Assembly: GCA_027729635.1 (NCBI GenBank)
Contig: JAQCEM010000009.1
Location: 4,617 to 68,616, forward strand
Direction of reading: 5' to 3'
DNA from: Casp-actino8 sp001510335
GTDB taxonomy: Bacteria > Actinomycetota > Acidimicrobiia > Acidimicrobiales > Ilumatobacteraceae
Length of the DNA: 64,000 nt
The position numbers were made by a program, and so were the translations under genes. A model generated the notes under the pieces. It worked only from the letters and a program-made list of their open reading frames with translations, had not been told where the DNA came from and did not search any database. Positions within the stretch are counted from its first letter, which is position 1; every line of letters begins with the position of its first letter. Of the stretch, positions 41,242 to 49,753 are shown one piece after another.

Positions 41242-42498
41242 TCAGCCTTCTGACATGATCTCGTCGGCAAAACGACCCTGGCTAATCAGTTCAGCCATTC
41301 GTTTCATCGGTGCATCGACACGGCGGAAAAAGGTTTGGAATCCTTCACAAAGATAATTCAGCCCGGGCTCACCATCGGGAGTATTGATAAAGCGGTCTTT
41401 TGGACAGCCTCCGTTGCAAGCAAAGCGCACATCGCATTGTTGGCACATGTTTGGCAATAGCGATTGCTTAATGCGCCCAAATTGAACTTGTTGTGGCGAA
41501 GTTACTAAGTCAATCATTGGTGTTTGATGAATATTGCCGAGTTTGTAATCGGGCTCAACGAAGTGGTCGCACGAGTACATGTCGCCATTGTGTTCAAGCG
41601 CAAGTGCTGTCCCACACGTGGGCGCATGCACGCACAAGCTGTACATGCCGACATGGGCACCAAGAGTGACATCAAAGATTTGGATGAATATTTCGCCGAC
41701 ATCGTGGGCCAGCCATTCATCAAAGACTGCGCTCAAAAAATCGCCATATTGTTTTCCGGTGATCGATCGACTTGTCACTAGGTTGCCCTGCTGGGTGTAC
41801 AAGATTCGTCGGCGTCCTGGTTTTTCGCTCCACCCTTTTTCGGCGATTTCCAGGTCAACCGGTGTTGATCGTTCGACGATCGGGATGAATTGAATGTGCT
41901 TGGCGCCAAGTTGATCTCGAAAAAATTTGTAGACCTCGGTGGGATGATCGGCATTCGCAGCGCTCAGTGAGCACAAGATATTGGTGTCTACGTGATGTCG
42001 CTCGAGTAGTTCCCATGCTTTGACAACATCGTTGAAACTGCCGCGACCATCTTTCCATACTCGATACTGATCGTGCATGGCTTGGGGTCCGTCTATGGAC
42101 AACCCGACAAGTACAGAGTTTTGTTTAAGGAACTTCGCCCAATCGTCATTAAGCAACGTTCCGTTGGTTTGCATGGTGTGCTCAATGATCTGTGTCGGGC
42201 GGGCGTACTGTTTGATGAGTTCAATGACCTGACGATAAAAGTCGAGACCCATGAGCGTGGGCTCGCCGCCCTGCCAGGCAATCGAAACGGGACCATCTGG
42301 TTGACTCGCGAGCAATTGCTTGAGGTACGACTCAAGAGTTTCTGTCGACATACGCATTCGGTCGCCGGGATACAGCGCATCCTTCGACAAGAAAAAGCAA
42401 TAGGTGCAGTCGAGGTTGCAAATGGCGCCAGTTGGTTTGGCGAGAAGATGGAATGAAGTTTGGGTCAACCGTGAAGTGGTCGGTTGTGAATTAGTCAT
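41242..42498 (-). CDS. Anaerobic sulfatase-maturase-like radical SAM/SPASM protein
   Basis: 418 aa from the ATG at 42498. Radical SAM cluster ligands C27-x3-C31-x2-C34 (CNLDCTYC), SAM motif SIAWQGGEPTLMG, then SPASM cysteines (CGTALALEHNGDMYSCDHF, CQQCDVRFACNGGCPKDRF, LCEGFQTFF). This matches anSME enzymes, which convert Cys or Ser of sulfatases to formylglycine. No sulfatase is in the window, so another substrate protein or a distant sulfatase is implied. The frame is open 39 codons further upstream, but that lies inside the PhyH gene; start overlaps its stop by 8 bases. Confidence 0.85.
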   Translation of the reverse strand: MTNSQPTTSRLTQTSFHLLAKPTGAICNLDCTYCFFLSKDALYPGDRMRMSTETLESYLKQLLASQPDGPVSIAWQGGEPTLMGLDFYRQVIELIKQYARPTQIIEHTMQTNGTLLNDDWAKFLKQNSVLVGLSIDGPQAMHDQYRVWKDGRGSFNDVVKAWELLERHHVDTNILCSLSAANADHPTEVYKFFRDQLGAKHIQFIPIVERSTPVDLEIAEKGWSEKPGRRRILYTQQGNLVTSRSITGKQYGDFLSAVFDEWLAHDVGEIFIQIFDVTLGAHVGMYSLCVHAPTCGTALALEHNGDMYSCDHFVEPDYKLGNIHQTPMIDLVTSPQQVQFGRIKQSLLPNMCQQCDVRFACNGGCPKDRFINTPDGEPGLNYLCEGFQTFFRRVDAPMKRMAELISQGRFADEIMSEG

Positions 42499-43315
42499 TC
42501 CAAGAACGATGCCACAAAAGGGGATTGGCCGCAGAGTCGGCTGGCGATCCGGGCTTAGCATTGCCGAGCCACAGAGCCAAGTCGAGATTACGCGCAGGGT
42601 GGTTGGTGTCACCAACAGTTGTTCCGTCGGCGTAATAGATGATTGTCATGACCGAGCGCATCACGTCGGTGTTATTGGCAGGAGCACTATGCAATGTCCA
42701 ACCCAAGTGGAAGGTTGCATCACCAGCCATAAAGGGACCGTGCGATTCAAGCGAATATCCGCGCTCTTTAATCAAGTTGTCAAAATAAGCTTGTGACGCG
42801 TCACCAATCACCTCTTCGCCAAGGTTTCCGTCCCTCCAAGACTCGTTAGCGAACACCACACCACCGATTTCAGAGGGAACATCAATAGTCGGCATCCACA
42901 TGGTGATCGTGCGATCGGTATTGAGAGGCCAGTACACCTGATCTTGATGCCACGGGGTGAACCCGCCACCAGGTTCTTTGTACAGGGCTTGGTCGTGGTA
43001 CAAACGCACACCGTCAACTCCGAGTAATTCAGCGGCTATGCGAGCAAAGCGTTGAGCAAAGACGAACTCCTTTACTTTGTCACTGTGATTACACAGCGCT
43101 GCGGACTGAATAAAAGCCTTTCCGTAGGTGTCGCGTTCTTCAATTGGCCGCTTGTCCCAGCGACGTTCCATCGTGGCTTCATCGATGGCATTTTTGTAGG
43201 TAGTGATTTCTTCGTGGCTTGCCAGGTTTCGTACAACGCAATGACCTCGTTTATTGAAGTCATTGATGGTCTCTGTTGACAATGCGTAGTGAGACTTGAG
43301 CGGTGTGTTATTCAC
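42491..43315 (-). CDS. Phytanoyl-CoA dioxygenase (PhyH) family protein
   Basis: 274 aa. Fe(II)/2-oxoglutarate oxygenase jelly-roll: WHQDQVYWPL gives the HxD pair and LHSAPANNTDVMRSVM gives the distal His and the 2-oxoglutarate Arg. The family hydroxylates alpha to a CoA ester or a small metabolite (for example phytanoyl-CoA, ectoine). GTG start at 43315 with GAGGA 5 bases upstream; an in-frame GTG four codons earlier has no RBS. In one operon with the radical SAM gene. Confidence 0.86.
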   Translation of the reverse strand: MNNTPLKSHYALSTETINDFNKRGHCVVRNLASHEEITTYKNAIDEATMERRWDKRPIEERDTYGKAFIQSAALCNHSDKVKEFVFAQRFARIAAELLGVDGVRLYHDQALYKEPGGGFTPWHQDQVYWPLNTDRTITMWMPTIDVPSEIGGVVFANESWRDGNLGEEVIGDASQAYFDNLIKERGYSLESHGPFMAGDATFHLGWTLHSAPANNTDVMRSVMTIIYYADGTTVGDTNHPARNLDLALWLGNAKPGSPADSAANPLLWHRSWND

Positions 43316-43476
43316 TTTTGTCCTCACTGTCCAATCATCGGGTAGCGATGATCATCTTGCCATCCGTGAGACCCTGGTTTGTGACTGAAGTCGGTCCATG
43401 GGTATGAGTCTTTGGACTCTAAATCGGACATTGGGGACTGCGACAGGGCAAAATAGGTCAGGACAAAGGACGACTG

Positions 43477-44574
43477 ATGGATTTCACCTGGACACCCGAG
43501 CAAGAAGCCTTGCGCAGCGAGGCGCGCGATATGGCGGCTCATGCAGTGACGACATACGGCAGAGCTAATGATTCGTGGATCAATGGATGGTCAAAAGAGT
43601 TCGCTCTTGAACTAGGTGCTAAGGGTTGGATTGGGCTTACCTGGCCCACCGAATTCGGTGGCGGCGGTCGTCCTGCCATTGACCGTCTGATTATCGGTGA
43701 AGAACTCATTAAGGCCGGAGCGCCGATTGGTTCAATGTGGTTTGCCGATCGTCAAATGGGCCCGACGTTGATCGCTTACGGTCGCGAAGATCAGCAATCT
43801 GAGTTCTTGCCGCAGATGTTGACGGGAGAATCAACATGGTGCATTGGAATGTCTGAACCCAATGCGGGATCAGATTTGGCATCGCTGAAAACTCAAGCTG
43901 TGCGCGATGGCGACGACTGGGTGATTAATGGTCAGAAAATTTGGACCAGCTTTGGTGAAGTCGCTGACTATTGCTACCTCATTTGTCGCACATCAAGTGA
44001 TGGTCCGCCTCATGCAGGAATTAGCGAAATAATTGTGCCGATGAACACGCGAGGTATTGAAGTTCGTCCAATCAAAGACATGACAACGAACCGTCACTTT
44101 TGTGAAGTCTTCTTCACCGATGTGCGAGTGCCTGCGATCAACTTGGTCGGAGTTGAAGGAAATGCCTTTAAGCAAACCATGCGTCAGCTTGAGCACGAAC
44201 GCGGTGGCATTGACCGTTTGGTTTCGAACTATGCGTTGTATGTCATTGCCCGCGAGCACGCTGATACGTCAGATCCCCGGGTTCGTCAAGAAATTGCTCG
44301 TCTCGAAGTGAAGTACCACATTGGTCGCATTCTGGTGATCCGAGAAGTCCTGCATCAGGCACCAGCAGGGTTCTCGGCCGCCACGAAGTGCTTCTGCACC
44401 GAACACGAATGGGATGTTGCCCAATTTGTGATGCAGACGCTGGGGCCAGAGGCCACGCTGTGGGATCAGACCTCACAAGGTTTTGCTTACGCTCCTGGCT
44501 ACACAATCATGGGCGGAACATCAAATGTCATGCGCAATATTTTGGGAGAAAGAGTCCTGTCGCTTCCCAAGTGA
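43477..44574 (+). CDS. Acyl-CoA dehydrogenase
   Basis: 365 aa. MDFTWTPEQEALRSEARD, WCIGMSEPNAGSDLASLKT, WVINGQKIWTSFG, VEVFFTDVRVP-type region (EVFFTDVRVPAINLVG), RQLEHERGG, and YTIMGGTSNVMRNILGERVL. FAD-dependent alpha,beta-desaturation of acyl-CoA. The shortened length (under 380) is typical of actinobacterial FadE paralogs that act as heterotetramers on steroid-type CoA esters, but no second FadE is adjacent. Start preceded by AAAGGACGACTG. Divergent from the PhyH gene. Confidence 0.9.
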   Translation: MDFTWTPEQEALRSEARDMAAHAVTTYGRANDSWINGWSKEFALELGAKGWIGLTWPTEFGGGGRPAIDRLIIGEELIKAGAPIGSMWFADRQMGPTLIAYGREDQQSEFLPQMLTGESTWCIGMSEPNAGSDLASLKTQAVRDGDDWVINGQKIWTSFGEVADYCYLICRTSSDGPPHAGISEIIVPMNTRGIEVRPIKDMTTNRHFCEVFFTDVRVPAINLVGVEGNAFKQTMRQLEHERGGIDRLVSNYALYVIAREHADTSDPRVRQEIARLEVKYHIGRILVIREVLHQAPAGFSAATKCFCTEHEWDVAQFVMQTLGPEATLWDQTSQGFAYAPGYTIMGGTSNVMRNILGERVLSLPK

Positions 44575-44648
44575 GTTTTGCAGTGAGTTTTGCCATCGAG
44601 TGCTGATATACGGTTGCGAGTACATCGTTGCGATCTTGAGGGGGATTC

Positions 44649-46277
44649 ATGTCGAACTGGAACTTTGCTGATTTGTATGAGGGAATAGCGGCACGTATTG
44701 CGGATCACCCTTGTCAAATTCAAGGTGATCGAGTCATTACTTGGGGACAGTTTGATGCTCGAACAAACGCCTTAGCGGCCGACATGTTGGCGGCCGGTTT
44801 GACCCATGAGTCCAAGGTTGCTGCATATCTGTACAACTGTCCCGAATACTTAGAGACGTATATTGCCGCATTCAAGGGTGGCTTGGTGCCTGCCAACACC
44901 AATTATCGCTACGGACCTGAAGAGGTGACATACCTCTTTGACAATTCTGATGCCGAGGCTGTCGTATTCCATGCTGCCTTCGTTCCACTCGTTGAATTAA
45001 TCCGGGGCAACTTGCCCAAAGTGAAGCGTTGGTATTGCGTCGCCGATGGAACCAATGCCGTTCCCGCGTGGGCGACTGATTTTGAAACTTTGGTGTGCAA
45101 CGGAATTAAAGAATCAGTGCGTGGCCCATGGGGCCGTAGCGAAAACGATCTGGTGTTTCTGTACACCGGCGGAACCACCGGTATGCCTAAAGGCGTGATG
45201 TGGCGTCAATACGACCTGTTTCATGTTTTGGGCCTCGGGGGAAATGCAGTTCTCGGAATTCCTCCCGCTGCATCGATAGAAGAAATCATTGAGCGAATGC
45301 AGCCTGACATTTACGGTAATGTTTTGTTGTCAGCGTGTCCATTAATGCATGGGACAGGTCAATTCTCTAGTTTGCTGGCGATGAATCTTGGAGGTTGCGT
45401 GGTCACGCTGCCAAGTCGCTCCTTTGATGTCGGAGAACTGTTCAGTGAAATTGAACGTCGTCGAGTACAAACGCTCATCATCGTTGGTCAAGCTTTTGCC
45501 GGACCGATGTTGGATGAGCTCACGGCGAATCCGAATCGCTTTGATCTGTCAAGTCTGATGATGATTTCTTCATCAGGCGTGATGTGGAGCCAAGAGAACA
45601 AGCAGGGCCTCTTGACGTACGTTCCACAAGTTATTTTGTTCGATTCATTCGGATCATCTGAAGCCGTCGGTATGGGAGGTTCAGTGAGTTCGGCCGGCAC
45701 AGCGTCAGAAACAGCAAAATTCGCGCTGGGTCCGACCTGTTCTGTATTCACCGAGGACGGTCGTCGAGTTGTGCCAGGTAGTGGTGAGCGTGGCCTTGTT
45801 GCCGTTGGTGGCAATATCCCGATGGGTTACTACAAAGATGACGTAAAGTCGGCGCAGACTTTCCGTACCTTTGAAGGTCAGCGTTGGTCGGTGCCAGGCG
45901 ACTGGGCTGAGATTTTGGCGGACGGAACACTGGTGTTATTGGGCCGAGGCTCGGTATGTATCAACACTGGCGGTGAAAAGGTTTTCCCAGAAGAGGTGGA
46001 AGAGGTTTTGAAGCGTCACCACAGTGTGCGTGATGCCGTTGCTGTGGGTATTCCTGACACTCGCTTTGGTGAAACGATTTGCGGTGTGGTTGAAGCAGAG
46101 CTCGATCAAGCGCCGACTTTGGCTGAACTAAATGAACACGTGAAGAAATCACTTGCTGCTTATAAGGCGCCTCGCCATATTGTTGTCATCGACACAATTG
46201 GTCGTGCTCCTAACGGAAAAGTTGATTATAAGCGGCTCAAGGCTTACGCCATGAAAGAACTAGGAATCGAAACATGA
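44649..46277 (+). CDS. AMP-dependent acyl-CoA synthetase
   Basis: 542 aa. FLYTGGTTGMPKGVMW, FDSFGSSEAVGMGG, VPGDWAEILADGTLVLLGRG, INTGGEKVFPEEVEEVL and APNGKVDYKRLK. The YTGGTTGMPKG loop and GDWA motif resemble the FadD3/FadD17-like group of steroid-degrading actinobacteria. Start after GAGGGGGATTC. Downstream of the acyl-CoA dehydrogenase and overlapping the next gene by 4 bases. Confidence 0.9.
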   Translation: MSNWNFADLYEGIAARIADHPCQIQGDRVITWGQFDARTNALAADMLAAGLTHESKVAAYLYNCPEYLETYIAAFKGGLVPANTNYRYGPEEVTYLFDNSDAEAVVFHAAFVPLVELIRGNLPKVKRWYCVADGTNAVPAWATDFETLVCNGIKESVRGPWGRSENDLVFLYTGGTTGMPKGVMWRQYDLFHVLGLGGNAVLGIPPAASIEEIIERMQPDIYGNVLLSACPLMHGTGQFSSLLAMNLGGCVVTLPSRSFDVGELFSEIERRRVQTLIIVGQAFAGPMLDELTANPNRFDLSSLMMISSSGVMWSQENKQGLLTYVPQVILFDSFGSSEAVGMGGSVSSAGTASETAKFALGPTCSVFTEDGRRVVPGSGERGLVAVGGNIPMGYYKDDVKSAQTFRTFEGQRWSVPGDWAEILADGTLVLLGRGSVCINTGGEKVFPEEVEEVLKRHHSVRDAVAVGIPDTRFGETICGVVEAELDQAPTLAELNEHVKKSLAAYKAPRHIVVIDTIGRAPNGKVDYKRLKAYAMKELGIET

Positions 46278-47149
46278 ACGGAGCGCAACGTTCGGCAGAT
46301 CTGCGAAACCGACTATCTGCATACGAATCGGTTTTGATGCCCGGTGTTTGGGATCCGCTCTCGGCGCTGATCGTGCAAAAATCTGGTTTCTCGACCGCCT
46401 TTGTGTCTGGTTTTGCGGTGTCGGGTACGTTGCTCGGTCGTCCCGATGTGGGCTATCTCACACAAACTGAGATGGCTGAAGTTGCGCAGCGAGTGTGCAA
46501 TGCGGTGCCAGACCTCAATTTGGTTGTCGACGCCGACACTGGTTACGGCGATCCAATGACAGTGCGACGAACAGTTGAACTGTGGGAACAAGCCGGAGCA
46601 GCGGGGCTTTTCTTGGAAGATCAAGTGTGGCCGAAGCGCTGTGGACACATGGACGGAAAGCAAGTTGTCGAACGCGAAGATTGGTTGGCGAAATTGCGAG
46701 CAGCGTGTGATCATCGCGAACATTTGCATGTCACCGCGCGAACTGACGCTCGGGCGGCAGTCTCGTTGAGTGAAGCGATTGAACGCGCCAAGATGGCTCG
46801 CGATACGGGAGTTGACGCATTGTTTGTTGAAGCACCGCAAAGCATGGCGGAGATGGAAATAATCGCCAAGGCATTGCCAGATATCACGCTCGTTGCAAAC
46901 ATGGTTGAGAAGGGTAAGACACCGTTGCTGACTCCCGCAGAATTAGCGACTCTTGGCTTTCGTTTGGTGGTTTCGCCGTTATCGCTTTTGCTGGCAGCAA
47001 CTCAAGCGATGACCCGTGCTGCTGTACAACTCCGCAACGAGGGAACTTTAAGAGATCACTTGGCTGAGATTGAGCCCTTTGATGCTTTCAACGATTTGGT
47101 CGGGCTCCCCGAACACATCGCCAGTGAAAAGCAATACCGCCAACCGTAA
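46274..47149 (+). CDS. Isocitrate lyase / PEP mutase superfamily protein
   Basis: 291 aa, TIM barrel. MPGVWDPLSALIVQKSGFSTAFVSGFAVSG, metal motif DADTGYGDPM, LEDQVWPKRCGHMDGKQVV (KRCGH is the conserved catalytic loop) and TARTDARA. Fits 2-methylisocitrate lyase, oxaloacetate decarboxylase or carboxyvinyl-carboxyphosphonate phosphorylmutase-like lyases; the Cys in KRCGH supports lyase activity. Coupled to the ligase by overlap; may handle a C-C cleavage product such as methylisocitrate. Confidence 0.86.
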   Translation: MNGAQRSADLRNRLSAYESVLMPGVWDPLSALIVQKSGFSTAFVSGFAVSGTLLGRPDVGYLTQTEMAEVAQRVCNAVPDLNLVVDADTGYGDPMTVRRTVELWEQAGAAGLFLEDQVWPKRCGHMDGKQVVEREDWLAKLRAACDHREHLHVTARTDARAAVSLSEAIERAKMARDTGVDALFVEAPQSMAEMEIIAKALPDITLVANMVEKGKTPLLTPAELATLGFRLVVSPLSLLLAATQAMTRAAVQLRNEGTLRDHLAEIEPFDAFNDLVGLPEHIASEKQYRQP

Positions 47150-47183
47150 ATGCCGTGGCTATCAGCCAAAGATTGGGTAGCCT

Positions 47184-47325
47184 GACGCTGTTCATCAGGA
47201 GAGGTCTGAGCAATCAGACCCGGCAACCTGGGCGGAAGCCCCAAGGTGCCTCCCAATTAGACCTTCGGGTCTGAGAGGGGATGTGGTCAGCGCTAGCTGG
47301 CAACGAAACTTCCCTGATGAGCGTC
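47184..47325 (+). ncRNA. SAM riboswitch (SAM-I/SAM-IV clan) upstream of metX
   Basis: P1 is 13 bp with a GTT bulge: GACGCT(GTT)CATCAGG with CCTGATGAGCGTC. Inside are AGGAGAGG, a 7-bp GCAA-capped stem (47203-47220), the conserved CCCGGCAACC, a GGGC-GGAA-GCCC stem, AAGGTGCC and an AGACC-TTCG-GGTCT hairpin. This is the S-box core. The short P2 without an obvious kink-turn and the extra 3' helix favour SAM-IV, but SAM-I is possible. It would repress methionine synthesis when SAM is abundant, probably at translation because no T-tract terminator follows. Confidence 0.9.
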
Positions 47326-47360
47326 AGTGCTAATTATCGACGCGAACGAAAGGGCTCATC

Positions 47361-48527
47361 ATGGCATCACGGACACCATTACCGGTGACTGGCGCATGGC
47401 GTGTTGGCGACCCCGTAGGTCATCGTCAGTTCTTTACTTACCCCGACGACCGTCGTCTTGCACTTGATAACGGCACGGTGATGTCAGGAATTGTGTCGGC
47501 GTATGAAACCTGGGGTCAGTTGAATTCGGACGCCTCGAATGCGATTTTGTTGTGCCATGCTTGGACCGGAGATAGCCATGCGGCTGGTCGGGCCGAAGAC
47601 GGTCACCTAGCCCCAGGTTGGTGGGAGAGCGCTGTTGGTCCCGGACTAGCGATTGACACCAACCAGTGGTTCGTAGTGTGCGCCAACGTTCTGGGTGGAT
47701 GTCAAGGTTCAACGGGTCCTGCCTCGGCACACCCCGATGATGGTCAACCATTTGGTTCTCGTTTCCCAGTGATCACGATTCGCGACATGGTGCGCGTGCA
47801 GGCTCGTTTGGCTGATCACCTAGGTGTTGGGGTGTGGCACTCGGTGATCGGTGGATCCATGGGTGGAATGCAAGTTCTTGAATGGGCGGTGACGTTTCCC
47901 GAACGGGTGCGCTCGGTCGTGCCAATTGCGACGTGTGCGCAAGCGTCAGCGCAGCAGATTGCGTGGGGCTCCATTGGGCGTCGCGCGATCATCAACGATC
48001 CCAAATGGCGCGGTGGTGATTACTACGAAGCCGCACCCGGCGATGGTCCTCATGAAGGCTTGTCAACAGCACGCATGGTTGCACAAGTGACATTTAGAAG
48101 TGACAACGTTTTCACCGATCGCTTTGGTCGTGCGATGACGGGTGGTAGTTCGTCGTCAAAATCACTCGACGGAAAATTTGAGGTCGAGCGTTATCTCGAA
48201 TACCACGGTGACAAATTGGTCAGCCGGTTTGACGCAAATAGCTACATGACAATCGGTAAAGCCATGGATCTCCATGACATCGCGCGTGGGCGAAATACTC
48301 TTGAGTCAGCGGTTGCTCGCATTAACTCTCCGGTACTGACGATGGGCATTTGGAGCGACTTCTTGTACCCGGAGTATCAGCAGATACAGATTCGTGACAT
48401 GGTTGCGGCCAATGGAATACGTGCCGAATACATCGAAGTGGATTCGCCGCATGGTCACGATGCCTTTCTGATTGAACTTGATCAAGTTGGACCGGCGATT
48501 CGTCATTTCATTGAATCAATCGACTAA
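47361..48527 (+). CDS. metX: Homoserine O-acetyltransferase
   Basis: 388 aa, alpha/beta hydrolase. VSAYETWGQLN, AWTGDSHAAGR, FVVCANVLGGCQGSTGPAS, nucleophile S166 in GGSMGGMQVLEW, SDFLYPEYQQ for the Asp and DSPHGHDAFLIE for the His of the triad. Acetylates homoserine (or succinylates it) at the entry to methionine synthesis. SD GAAAGGG 7 bases before the ATG, 36 bases after the SAM riboswitch. Its stop overlaps the stop of the convergent gene. Confidence 0.93.
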   Translation: MASRTPLPVTGAWRVGDPVGHRQFFTYPDDRRLALDNGTVMSGIVSAYETWGQLNSDASNAILLCHAWTGDSHAAGRAEDGHLAPGWWESAVGPGLAIDTNQWFVVCANVLGGCQGSTGPASAHPDDGQPFGSRFPVITIRDMVRVQARLADHLGVGVWHSVIGGSMGGMQVLEWAVTFPERVRSVVPIATCAQASAQQIAWGSIGRRAIINDPKWRGGDYYEAAPGDGPHEGLSTARMVAQVTFRSDNVFTDRFGRAMTGGSSSSKSLDGKFEVERYLEYHGDKLVSRFDANSYMTIGKAMDLHDIARGRNTLESAVARINSPVLTMGIWSDFLYPEYQQIQIRDMVAANGIRAEYIEVDSPHGHDAFLIELDQVGPAIRHFIESID

Positions 48528-48961
48528 CGATTTCGTTCAAGCAAATCTTCAAGGGTTGCAATGCCACGGCTGTCATTTGGTATTCGTAGGAAGACTTCTT
48601 TCTCGCCACGAAGGATATAAATTTCTCTATTCTTCGGGGGAGAGGGACTCTTGCCGACCACTCGGTATTCGCCGCGTAATCCAACTGCCCGCATTCCACG
48701 TGTTCGCAAAATGATATCATCGTCATCGATAAAGACTCGGACCTCACTCCATGAGGTCAGTGAGCTTTGGGGTTCGGGCATACGTTGAGCCTGAGCAATC
48801 ATTCGGCGGCCATCCTTACTGCACCAATGCGGCTCAATTCGAAACGCAAGCCACGCAAGTAAGCCAAAGACCGCCAATGCCACAACACCTAGAAAGAACG
48901 ACACATGAGCAGTCTGACACGCACCGTCGTAGATAACACATGATGTACTGAAATCCGTCAA
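48524..48961 (-). CDS. Small membrane protein of unknown function
   Basis: 145 aa from a TTG at 48961; a GTG at 48904 would give 126 aa and begin right at the membrane segment. One hydrophobic helix (SFFLGVVALAVFGLLAWLAF) is followed by a soluble domain: VRVFIDDDDIILRTRGMRAVGLRG, IYILRGEKEVFLRIP and DLLERN. The C-terminal part looks like a PH-like/DUF strand-rich domain anchored inside the membrane. Unrecognised. Its 3' end overlaps metX by 4 bases. Confidence 0.6.
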   Translation of the reverse strand: MTDFSTSCVIYDGACQTAHVSFFLGVVALAVFGLLAWLAFRIEPHWCSKDGRRMIAQAQRMPEPQSSLTSWSEVRVFIDDDDIILRTRGMRAVGLRGEYRVVGKSPSPPKNREIYILRGEKEVFLRIPNDSRGIATLEDLLERNR

Positions 48962-48970
48962 ACTAAGAAT

Positions 48971-49735
48971 GTGCCTGAAATTCTGGAAGTTGAGATGTAC
49001 CGTCAGGCCGCTCTGCCTATCGTGGGTCGTCGGGTTCGGTCGTTCCAGACCGATGACACGATCGTTGTTAAGGAAGCGCTACCGATTCAGACTTTGGTTG
49101 GTTCTCGGGTGCGGGAAGTTGCACGTCACGGGAAACTGTTAACGATTCATTTTGAGAACGGGTCGATTGATCTTCATTTCGGAATGGCCGGTCGAATCAT
49201 CGTTGACGGACGATCACCGATTGACGAGTTGGTGTATGGGGCGTCATCTAATGATCGTTGGATTCGCTTTGGAATTGAATTTGATCAAGGATTCTTAGCA
49301 ATTACTGATCCCCGAAGATTTTCGCGAGTGGCAGCCAGTCGAGTGCACGATGACCTCGGTCCAGATGCGTTCAATCCTGATCTGTGTGATGTCGTGCGTA
49401 GGCATCTTCCAAAGCGCGGCAATATCAAGGGAGTGCTGCTGAATCAGGGTGTGGTCGCGGGATTGGGCAACATGCTGGTCGACGAGGTTTTGAGTCGAAG
49501 CCGGGTTGACCCTCGACGAGATATTGCGACCATGAAGCCGCAGTTGATTAAAAAGGTGTTCGTGACGGTTGTTTCAGTTCTTCCTGAATTACTTGAACGG
49601 GGAGGAAGTCACATGGGTGATCTGGCGGCCGAACTGCGAAAGCCGGGGTCTGGTTGTCCCTACGATGGACACGAGTTGGCTCGGGCCACGGTGGCGGGTC
49701 GGACCACATACTGGTGTCCTCGCCATCAGAAGTGA
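48971..49735 (+). CDS. Formamidopyrimidine-DNA glycosylase (Fpg/Nei) family protein
   Basis: 254 aa. The N-terminus reads MPEILEVEMYRQ instead of the canonical MPELPEVE; the catalytic Pro and Glu are kept. HGKLLTIHF provides the conserved Lys, HFGMAG the core, and QGVVAGLGNMLVDEVL the H2TH motif. The zinc finger is altered: GCPYDGHEL then YWCPRHQK gives C-x4-H and C-x2-H rather than four Cys. Excises oxidised bases. GTG start. The variant N-terminus suggests a Nei2- or Fpg2-like paralog of unknown specificity. Confidence 0.87.
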   Translation: MPEILEVEMYRQAALPIVGRRVRSFQTDDTIVVKEALPIQTLVGSRVREVARHGKLLTIHFENGSIDLHFGMAGRIIVDGRSPIDELVYGASSNDRWIRFGIEFDQGFLAITDPRRFSRVAASRVHDDLGPDAFNPDLCDVVRRHLPKRGNIKGVLLNQGVVAGLGNMLVDEVLSRSRVDPRRDIATMKPQLIKKVFVTVVSVLPELLERGGSHMGDLAAELRKPGSGCPYDGHELARATVAGRTTYWCPRHQK

Positions 49736-49753
49736 GATCTTGCTGTAGATGCC

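Noticed and set aside
42499..42615. 39-codon N-terminal extension of the radical SAM ORF
   Set aside because: Overlaps the PhyH coding region by over 100 bases and has no similarity to the family N-terminus.
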